Below, in pieces: positions 47,556 to 57,700 of a stretch of 64,000 nucleotides of DNA. A program made the position numbers and the translations under genes. Under the pieces are notes generated by a model that saw nothing but the letters and a program-made list of their open reading frames with translations, was not told where the DNA came from and made no database searches. The stretch's first letter is position 1. Each line of letters opens with the position of its first letter. The stretch lies in the NCBI GenBank assembly GCA_017506865.1, contig JAFCMP010000023.1:410748-474747 (forward strand), read 5' to 3'. This DNA is from Tribonema minus. Lineage: Eukaryota; Sar; Xanthophyceae; Tribonematales; Tribonemataceae.

Positions 47556-50500
47556 CTACTTGAAGCCGCCGTACACGACCGTGATGCTCGCGGGGTCTAC
47601 TTTGTACGCGGGCCGGCCGTTGAGCGTGCCCTGCTGCAGCGTGAACGCGATCACGCCGCAGTTCACAATCTTCTTCTGCTTGGACGCGTGCCGCGCCGCG
47701 AACGGCAGGAAGTTCCTGAAGAAGTCGCGGAACCACAGCGAGTGCCCCGCGCACACTACCGTGTCCTCCGGCCGCGCGCTGGCCCACTTGCAGAACTCGC
47801 CCATGCGCGCGTAGCCGTTGCTGCGCAGGCCCTGTGTGTGCGCGCGCGTGCAGCGCGGAAATGGATCAGCGGCGGTTACAGGCGGTTACGGGCGGTTACG
47901 GGCGGTTACGGGCGGCTACGTACGACTGATCAGCGTTGTATTCAGGAAGTAGACATAAGAGGTAGCGAGGCTGGGTGTTACAGCATGCGGGAGCGCAGTG
48001 CATGTTTAAGCAGCCCTTGTGATTGAAGGTGACGACTCTACCTGAAGCCTGAAATCTGTTGCACATAATCATACTCTCTAAGTGCACCTGCTGTAACAGC
48101 GTCGGCACTCTGGTACATGAAGTGGCAATGAGTTGCCAGAACCAAGCACGGCTGTATATGGCGTACGGTGGCTGGTGTGCGCCTCACTCAAGAAACCTCA
48201 CCAAGGCGCCGTGCTGCATGGGTCATGTGCCTGGCGTGGCGGCTTGTCTTGATGCAGCCGCCAGCTGCACAGACTGGCAGTCAATGACAATGACATTGCA
48301 GTGGACTAAAAGCAGGGCAAGCGCCTTAACGAAACACCTTGCGCCAGATCAGTATCGCCAGTTGAAGTGCCTGTTGCAAGCTGGAGACCCCGGTGCCTCG
48401 TGGTGAACTCGCAAGTTTACCTGCAAGTCTTGCTTAGCATCAGAGCCCCAGCTAAAATTAGCTCTGACCCTAACCCTAGTTAAGTAAGCATTATGGGCCT
48501 TACTAAGGGTTACAGAGCCCTGCGCCAAAGCTGCTGGAGTTCAGGCGCTAGCCCTGACTTGTAGCATTGTGCAAATTTAATAAGCATCGACGTTGCTGCT
48601 GACGTCGTGGCGTGACTGCTGCGAAAGTTTCGCAGCGATGTGAACTTGCTGCTGACGTCACAGCTTGACTGCTGAGAACATGTCACTTCGGGTTAGGGTT
48701 AGGGTTTGATGTGAATGCAGCATCAAGCGCCACAGCAAAGTGTCAACAGCATCATAAATAACACACTAGTCACGAACATCAATCGGGCCAAAACCGGTCT
48801 GTTGCCTGCACAAACTGGGGGCGCACATCTGCTGTCGTTGATTTGCGTGCACTTCACTGCTCTTACCCAGGACGTGAACCAAGTCAAGGGGGCTGTAGCG
48901 AACGCTTTGCATCCGGCACGCAACCATTATGCAAGGAGCCTGATGGTTGTGAAGCAACGAGGGTTCATTGTTCTGGAGCGACAAGGGTCGGCAACCGTAT
49001 GCGCACCTTGGTGCCAGCGTTGAACTCAGCGTCAAAGGCAATCTCCTGGCCCAGGGCCCGCCCCACAGATCCGTCCGGGACCTCCCCGTTCTCCAGCAGC
49101 GATATCCCATCTACATTGAACGTCACCTCCTGCAGGCAGCTCAGCACCAGGAAGTTTTCCTGCGGCACGCAGCAGACGGGTGCCAGGTGCTACCGCGTGA
49201 GACATGGCGGACGGTGCACGTAATGTAGATCTGCAGAGCACGTCAAGTCCGCGCAGCAGGCCTAGATGTACACTAGTATATGGAGGAGGAGCAGTGTCGT
49301 TTGAAACGGTCGAGGCGTGTCTCACAGGAGCTGCATGCTGTGCCTGCCGCCAGCAGTAGTGGCGTGTGTGTCTAAAAGTGCGCTCTCACCGTGTCTACTG
49401 GTGTTGACATGCATGTTGACGTTGGCCCAACCGTCACGGTGAACAGTCGCACCCTCTTGCCTGCTGCACGCACAAAGCTCACATCGCCCAAGCTCAACAG
49501 ACTAAACAACAATGGTTGCAATGCGTGTAGGGTCTTGACATGTCACAAGGGCCGGTGCAAGCCGCGGCCCATCATAGCAGGCACTGTGCTCAATGGGACA
49601 ATGATCTGCTGGCTGCACCTGGGCCAGATTATGACGCACGCCAGACAAGCCAACTCTATGCGCTTTGAAAGGTTACAGGAGCAACAAGCACCGGCAAACG
49701 GCTACGCGCACATCAGCATGCAGCATGAGATTCGTCAATGCAAGCGATGCTGAAGCCGGCCGCGCTTGTACACGATCAACATCAACAACTCGACAGCTGC
49801 CTGTCGTGGAGTGAGTTTGGCCCTCGAATCGCATCGATATGCAGTGGCCGCAACGACACCAATCGTACTAAGGGGGTCAGCTGCCATGCGATAGTGTCAC
49901 CCGCACAACATGGGGTAGACCTCGTTTCACCTCATCATCGGACAGAGAAAGGGGGGTACTTGAAGCACAATAGAAGCTTATGAGCTCACCCTTGTCTGGC
50001 GCAGGCGGTCCCAGAACACAATCAAACCGGTGGCAATAGCTCTTCTAAGGTTGGAGGTTGTCAGCACACTGCCCTTGGCTGCCTCGCCATTCAAGATCGC
50101 CACGATCTCGTCCACCTTAGGGTCCGCCACGCTCCCCTGCGGCCTCTGCAGAAATCTGACCAGCTCCTGCGTCTGCTTGATGCCGGTGTCGCTCAGGGGA
50201 GAGTCGAAGAACACGCTGTCCCGGGTGGTCAGCAGCAGTGCCTCCCGAATCAGAGCTGAAACGAGGCGCACCAGGAAGGAGGGCCCGAATCCTCTGTTGA
50301 ACACTTCATTCCACTCGCTTTCCCCGTGTCTGAGAAAGACTATGCGCTTAGTGGGGGCATTGGGATCTACGACAACCGCATCAGGGTCCTGTCTGGCCTT
50401 GAACTTCTTGTCCTTGGACAGGAGCATGTGTGTGATGCCGATCGCCAGCAGCTTGGTCTTGCGAATGATGTTGGCGACGGCATTCTCGCTGCTGCCTAGC

Positions 50501-50559
50501 AGCCAGGCTATCATGATGAAGCTCACTAGCAGCGCGACCACGCCATTCATAACCTCCAT
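47556..50559 (-). CDS. Membrane-anchored histidine phosphatase superfamily protein, three exons
   Basis: Enzymes of this fold use a phosphohistidine intermediate to remove or transfer phosphate; the substrate cannot be told here. Exons on the minus strand: 50559-49990, 49159-49007, 47831-47556, with phases agreeing and 332 aa in total. Residues about 4-22 form a hydrophobic segment (VVALLVSFIMIAWLLGS), a likely N-terminal membrane anchor. The catalytic motif is VFLRHGESEWNEV (His in RHG). SDTGIKQTQEL and SNLRRAIATGLIVFWDRL follow. The second catalytic His is in VCAGHSLWFRDFF, and the tail ends ITVVYGGFK. I chose the MEVMNG start because the longer upstream frame looks like 5' UTR. GCAAACTTCAA lies about 61 bases upstream of this start. 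Intron 2 contains a tandem 10-mer array. Confidence 0.85.
47871..47924. repeat. GGCGGTTACG tandem array
   Basis: About five head-to-tail copies of a 10-bp unit (GGCGGTTACG with single-base variants) lie just downstream, on the plus strand, of exon 3 of the histidine phosphatase, inside intron 2 and near its 3' splice site. Confidence 0.9.
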
Positions 50560-51162
50560 TCCTGCGTGTGCAGCTGCTGCGGCATGCAAGTTTACACGCA
50601 ACAGCAACAGACAGCCTGGGCAAACTTCAACTGTCAGTTTTACTGGTGAAAGAAGAGAAAGAAGAGTGACACTAATATGTGAGGGTTGAGGTACACCCGT
50701 GAAGGCTGCCTGTCGTGCATGGGGTTGCTTCTGTGACGGATCCTGGCCGTACATGCGCAGCATGGATGTACCTGTACGTCTAAAGCAAGAGGCGTTCCAG
50801 ACTCTGTACAGAATCGTGATGTCGTATTTGACAAGACCCTGGAGATGTTTACAACATAATGTCGTGTAACACAAGCACACCAGTCAAACCAAGGTCATCA
50901 TGATGCAGCATGCGTGGGGCAATCGGGGACCTAGCCTGAGGCCGGAAAGACGTCTACACTTCAAGTGCTGGCCAACAGTGCAAGCGCCAAGTGCGCCTGA
51001 ACCATAATATCATGAGTGTTCATACCATGGTAATTCGGCAGCAATGGCGTAAAACTCAGCAGACGAACGCGCCACACGCGCACATAATCCTCGTGTTTGT
51101 CTCATCAGTTGCCATTGCTCTAACATCTGCATCAAATGCAAACACGGACCGTTGTAACTGTA
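50560..51162. other. Upstream region of the histidine phosphatase and left flank of the retrotransposon
   Basis: The segment holds the likely promoter of the histidine phosphatase, with GCAAACTTCAA at 50620-50630 on the plus strand. It ends with TGTA at 51159-51162, the left copy of the retrotransposon target-site duplication. No gene is seen. Confidence 0.55.
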
Positions 51163-51544
51163 TGATACAGCAAAGCAGCCTGGAGTCTATGTTCTTGAGC
51201 AATAGAGCTGCTGAGCTGCTAGTGACATCAAAGTGCAACCAACTTGCAGGGCAAACATCAGTGGGGCAAACAAAGACACACCTGTGTAGACATGACTGAA
51301 GAAGGAGAGTGAGCCCAATGGATATGGCTCAGCTCCAGAGGTCTTGCTGTCTCCCAGCCAGGATGGCCTCTTGTTGCTTGCCTTGTAGGTGCCTCGAGCA
51401 CTTGTTGTTGAAGCAAAAAAAGCCGTCCTCCTAGTTGCTGGCACAGGGCTTGAAGTTGAAGTACCGGTCCAGAGAACGGTCTCCCCCTTCCAGAGCTCCT
51501 GGCATTTCATGCTACTTGTAGCATAAAACAGAGAACTTGTATCA
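51163..51544 (-). repeat. 3' LTR of the retrotransposon
   Basis: The 382-bp LTR matches the copy at 62005-62387 except for one A fewer in an A-run (7 against 8). It begins TGATACAGC and ends TTGTATCA on the plus strand. It contains CTTGAAGTTGAAGTAC at about 51450, the same motif family as host gene promoters. Confidence 0.97.
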
Positions 51545-51556
51545 TCCCTCTTCTTT
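51545..51556 (-). other. Polypurine tract (PPT)
   Basis: On the minus strand AAAGAAGAGGGA lies directly against the 3' LTR. This is where plus-strand DNA synthesis is primed in LTR retroelements. Position and composition fit exactly. Confidence 0.85.
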
Positions 51557-51797
51557 GAAAGGGCCGCCGTCCGCGGCGCCCACTAGACTGGTGCGCGGAA
51601 GTCGACGTTTTATGATACTTGATATTCAGCAATCCGCCTGCTCTGTCGCATCATAGCCAGGTTCTTGTCTTGTCTAGGTTTAGGGTGCGTCACCGTTCAC
51701 CGTTCCTTCACGCCAAGCGCGTGAGCTCAACACGGCTTCAGGGTCAACACCGATGCTTCACCGCTCCTTCGCACCACGCGTGCGAGTTCAACGCGAT

Positions 51798-54700
51798 TCA
51801 ACATTTGCGCAGGCGTTTCTGGGGTCTAGTATCCCCGGTCTCGTGACTTGCAGCTGGCAAATCAATTTGTATGTCGGCCTTGAGCGGCTCCTCGGCGAGC
51901 TCGCGTGCCAGCATGAGGTTCCAAGATGAAGGTTCAGCTCGAGCGTCATCACGGTAATATTCGGCTCTGAGCTTCAAACGCTTCTCTAGAGGCTTTTGTC
52001 CTCGCGTGTTGGGGAACTCCACATCAAAAGTGAATTCTCCACAATCGCGCTTGGCGGACACAAGCCTAAGCAAGACGCCGCGGCTCCATCCGGAAGGGAA
52101 CCGGTAGCGGAGAACTTGGCCAACGTAGAGTGGTCCAAAGTCAGTTGGCAAGCATGGACTCACAGTCACTCTTACATTAGCAGGCGGGTCAGCCGTAAGG
52201 CTGGAGTCAAAGGTAGGTTCTGGCTCGTTGCGCTGACGCGCTAACCTACGCAGTCTGTCGCGTACGCCTTCGGCCATGAGCTTAGCAGCCCGTACCTGAG
52301 AAGACGTTAAGTCCTCCCACGTGCCATCAGAGTAGCGTACACGCCAGCGGGACAGCGCGAAGTCACGTACCTGGCCCCACAAGTAGTCAGTCGAGTTCGG
52401 CACATCGTTGACTTGCCGGACCACTTGCGTGCCGCAAGGGTATCGCAGCAATGCAGCATCTTTGGACAGCGTACAATCTTCGCGAGGAAGGTGACGTTCA
52501 GCGTATGGGGGAACGTTACCTTGGTGCTTGAGCTCATACAAAGCATGAAAAGTGTCCAGTACCCATGGTGGTATGAACACCAGTTCTACAAGCTCTTTCT
52601 CGCGCACCCACTCTGAAGTAGTGCCGTCGCGCGCCAGCCACTTGTATGACCAGCCGCCGTCCTCGTCAGCTCTGCGGTCCAGTATCTGGCACAATTGCTG
52701 GTCAGGGTCCAGCTCTTGCAGTTGCGCGGAGTCCAGGAGGGCATGTACTCCCTCAATGTCAAGTCGCGCGGGTCTGGGGTGATATGGCTTCATGTTTTCA
52801 ACATGCGCGGTGGTCTCGCGTATGCGCGTGCCCATGAGTTGGCATTGAAAAGAAAGCCCTGAGTCACCGTACGGAGCTACTAGCTTCCAGGGGCCAGTGA
52901 AATGCTCCTCAATGGCACTTGCGCGGCCGCGTGAAGGTAGTTTCTTGATCCACACATAGTCACCGACCTCCAAGTGTACAGTGCGTTGGATTTGGTCATT
53001 GCGAGCTTGAATGCGCTCAGCACGTTGCTGCAGCGCCTCGCCAACCGCCTCCTCAGCAAGTTTAAGATTTTCTTGCAGACGCTTTACCTCAGCATGTAGG
53101 TCTTGTGGACTTGCAGCCTCAGAGGTCAAAGCGTCAAGAGGGAAGCGTGCTTCGCGACCATAAACACAGAAGAATGGGGTCAGACCCGTCTCCTCCCTAG
53201 GCGTGTTCCTGAGCGCAAATTGCACGGCATCAAGGTATACATGCCAGCGTGCCTGGTAGCGAGAACAGAGTCTAGCAAGCGCTCGCTTGACGCGCCCATT
53301 CATGTTCTCAACGACGCCGTTAGACTGGGGGTGATATGCGCTGGTTTCAATCTTGTGCACTTTAAAGAAGGTGCAGAGCGTGGTTATCAGCGCACTCATG
53401 AATTCTGCGGCCCTGTCAGACATCAGCTCTTCCACAAGCGCGCCGCACTCAAAGAGCACTCTTGCCAGTAGGGGTGCGGCCTCAGCTGCTGATCGTGTCT
53501 TTACGGGGAAAAGCCAACAGTAGCCTGACCTAGCTTCGGTGATGATGAGCAAGTATCGATGCCCTTCTGAGGAAAGGACGCCGACTTCGGTGTAGTCCAC
53601 ATGCAAGCGTTGCCACATGTGTGTAGATGGCATCAGTGCTTGCTTGTACCTGGCAGTGGACTGCGGTTTGGTTTGTTGACAAGGGACGCATGAGCGTACG
53701 TAGTCTCGGACGTCAGCGCCTAACCCTCTCCAATACATGCGTTCCAGCACCTTTGCGTGCGTGGCAGCAGTCGAGGGGTGTTGAGCACTGCCATCATCAT
53801 GGCAAAGACGGAGCACAAGTGGCTTCAAAGCGTCGGGGACCACCCACTGAGTAATTAAGGTGCCCTTCTTTGACCGACTTGCCATGAAGTGCACGAGTAA
53901 ACCGTCAGGTTCAACTGTGAAAAACTCTTGGTTCTGGCTGACAAATTTGGCAAGGCTAGGGTCAGGGGTCTGGCCTTGTGTTTCCAGATAGTGCTTCACA
54001 GATGAACAGAAATGGTCACTTTCCTGCCAACGCACAAAGTTTTTGCGTTCCAGCATAGCAGGTGAAGACTCTAGGCGTGAGTCAGACTCTCCAGTCTGGG
54101 TTGACATATTGTCATCTGAAGTATCTGCTTCAGCGTCTTCAGCTCCAAGGGCAAGGTCAGTGATTTCGCTAGTTTCGGTTGGAGCAGTTGCATCTCCAAG
54201 CGGCGAGAGTATCGCAGCGCAGCTGTCCCAAATGTGCTCAGAATACGAGCCCAATTTCATGCTGCAAAGCATGGAAACGAGGGGAGTGTTTTCTAGTTCT
54301 GGTTCACCTCCCTCTTCTTTGAAAAGCGCGGTGTGCACGCACGCGCTCTCGTGCATGGTATCACTGAGGTCATGTACCTCCTGAGGTGTCAATGTACCCA
54401 TGCAGTTGCTCAGTTTTGTAGATATTTGTGCAAGTTTGTTAAATTTAAAAGCCGTGCCTCCCGGGCATGCCGTATAAGCACCTATGCGGCCTAGAAATGC
54501 TGGTGAGTCTTGCAGTTGTTCATCCTCAAAACGTACCCCAGACGGAGGTGCAGGTCCAGCATCGGTGCAGTCGGGCCACTGCTCGTCAGTGTGCTCGTAC
54601 TGCCTAGGTCCGATGATCTCCGTCATCTGAGGCATGCGTGAAGGGCAGTCTGCATTGCCATTGTCTTTGCCAGGCCTGTGTACGACCATGATGTCGTATT

Positions 54701-57700
54701 CCTGGAGACGCATGGCCCAATGTAGCAGCTTGCTATTGTGATTGTTCAAGGTCAAGAGCCAGCGAAGCGCAGACGCGTCGGTTACGACGGTTACAGGTCT
54801 GCCCCAAATGTAACCGCGGAAGTTGTTCAAAGCTAGCACTACAGCCAGACACTCTAGTGCAGTAGCACCAAGTTTTGCGTCCTGCACTGAGTTAATCTTG
54901 CTGAAAAATGCCACAACTACCTCTCTGGCAGGTTTGCCGTCAACTGTGTTGACACGGCGCGTGCTGGCCCAGGGGAAGTCCTTGTGCCGTTCACGTAATT
55001 TGTCTAGTGGCACGAATTGAGATAGAACACCAGCAACGGCTAGCTTGCTTGCGTCTGTATGTACTATAAAAGGTAGGTCAAAGTCTGGGTGCATGATCAC
55101 AGGAGCGTTTGACATGGCGTGCTTGAGTTTGGCCAGCGCCTCTTGGCGGCGTTTGGTCCACGACATGTCAGCGCCATCACGCGTACACTCGACTAGGGGA
55201 GCTGCAATATGCGCGAACCGATGTATGTAGCGCCTATAGTAATTGAAGCACCCCATGAGGACTTGCATTAGCCGTTTATCTACCTTGCCGTCCTTGCCTA
55301 CGGGTGGCATCATGTCGACCATGGCTTTTACTTTGTCCTCACATGGCTTGATTCCATACTTGCCCACCTTGTGGCCTAGGTATGTAACTTCTTCGGCAAA
55401 GAGTTGGCACTTGTGTCTAGACACACTCATGCCGTACTCTTCCACGCGTCGAAGTACATCGTCCAAGTGAGCTATATGGTCTTCTAAATTCTTGCTGTGT
55501 ACGAGCACATCATCAACGTACACGCACGCATGCGTTTGCCTGGCTGAGCCTAGGAGCTCATGCATGCATCTGGTGAATATGCTTGGCAGGCACACCAACC
55601 CAAACGGCGCGACCTTGTACTCCCAGAGTGAGCCATCAGGTGCCCGGAATGCCGTCTTGCAGGTTGATTCTCTAGTCATAGGTATTTGCCTGTAACCAGA
55701 AGCAAAGTCTAGTGCCGAGAATATGCGTGAGCCCGAGCATTTCTGAACCAAGTCGTCCATATTGCCAAGCCCATACTCATCACGGCGTGTAACTCTGTTG
55801 AGCGGCCTATAGTCAACGCAGAAACGGACCTTGTCCTTCTGAGTCACCAGCACTGGATTGCTAGCCCAAGGACCATTGGCAGGTCTGATCTGTCCGCGTT
55901 TGCGCTCATTTTCAATGGCTTCAAATATGATTTTAGCTTCGCGTTCAGCCCACCTGCGTGCCCTGTCGGCGATGGGCGCTGCGTCGCCTGTGTCAATGTC
56001 CACGTCAAAACGGTCCGTCACCTTGGGGTTCTTGGGGTCCTTGGCAAAGGCGCCTCGTCGCCGGCGAAGCACCTCCATGGCGCGGTCATAATAGGTGACG
56101 CCGTGTTGATCGCGTTGCTTGAGGATGTTGAAGATCTCCCCGTTCTTGTCACACAGCACTTCACGTAGCTCCTCGTCTGTGCAAGTTCCCAGCGAGGCAT
56201 TGTGCTCCTCTGCCACCTTGTGTCTGAATGCGGCTCGTTCCGCCTCAGCGCGCATGGCAGGGTCTGGTCTTGGCGAGTCGTGTTCTGGCACACACGAGGG
56301 GTCTGGCTGCTGCACAGGTCTTGATCTGTTTACAGCAGGTGTATCTGGTGCGTTTTGCCCAAGGTGTCTCAACGCAATTCTTGTCAAGTTAGTCACAAGC
56401 TCCTCTTTGCCAATGTCTAGGCTGCAGATCATGCCAGGGGCCTCAATGACGCCCAGCACTGCACCTCTAGGCACAAACACTGGCGCAGTGGAAGTGTTCT
56501 CGACTAACATCCCTAGTGGCTTGTTAGGTGCTACAAAGTCCACCGTATCCATGAGAACGGCACCTCTGGTGGCCAGCCTGTTTGTCATCACTGACGCCTC
56601 TGGCGCGTCAGGGGTGAGTAGCACTTCAACAGGGCCTGTGCACTGTACTGGTGGATGTGACACTACTTCAATGGTTTTAGCGGTGTCAGCTTTAAGCACC
56701 TGGTCACACGTTGTACGCAGCAAATAAGTGCGACTAGGCAAAGTGGGCCTCTGAGAAGACTTGGCTCTTGTAACACCCACCTTGATCGTGTTGGCAGCTG
56801 GGGGGTCTAGAGTCCCCAACTTAGCTTGTTCATGCATGGTAACGGCAGGTCCAGCGGATCCAGCGGGGTGGAATCGCATGCCATGTTCATAGGTGATGGA
56901 CGAGCCAAATTTGCCAAAGAAATGTGACCCCAAGATTGCCTCGTAAGGCAGGTCCACCACGTAAAAAGCGTGTGTGAATATGGTGTCTTTGAAGCGCACC
57001 TGGGCGTGCACTACACCTGAAATTGGCACAGACTTCTTGGCGTCTGCAAGTTCAACCGTGGTAAAATCACCCTCGGAGAGCGGGCAAATTGAACCCGGCG
57101 GCAACTGGTGTGCGCGTTCTGTGTTAATGAATTCGGCCTCGGCGCCGTTATCCACTAGCGCGTCAAGTACCAGTTCTTGTATGCCGTTACCAACTTGTGT
57201 GCGTATTGGCATGTGCACAAAGCCATTCTTCTTAGGTCTGCCGACTGCACGTGCCCTATGTAGAATCTTGGGAGGCTTGTCACGTGCTATGCGTCTGGGT
57301 TGAGCCTTGAAAACATCGGTAGCAATGCTACTAGCACTAGGCTGCTGAGCATCTGCATCACTGTCAGTGTCGCTCATTTCTCGCATTGCAACAGCACGTG
57401 GCGTCTCGACATGCGGCGCATGAGAAGCATGAGGAGTCAAAGGCTCTTCCTCATCTTCACCGTACGTCCAAGGCGTCTGCGAAACCGGTGCATCACTTCC
57501 AGGCCCAAATGATGCAAGTATGGCTTGGCCTACATTGCGTGTAAAACGCTGGAAGTTCCGCACGCAAGCACTAGCTAGGCGCAGTATTGCAGGCCGATCA
57601 GGACCGGAGTCTACCATCCATTCTGGCGGGGGAGAAGTGCGATCATGCACTACAACCTCACCTGGTAAGACGCCAGTAGCATCGCGAGGGCTTGGCCATT

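Noticed and set aside
50560-50880. Longer start of the histidine phosphatase at 50880
   Set aside because: The extra 107 residues have no resemblance to the family, contain a promoter-like motif and precede a well-placed start just before the membrane anchor.
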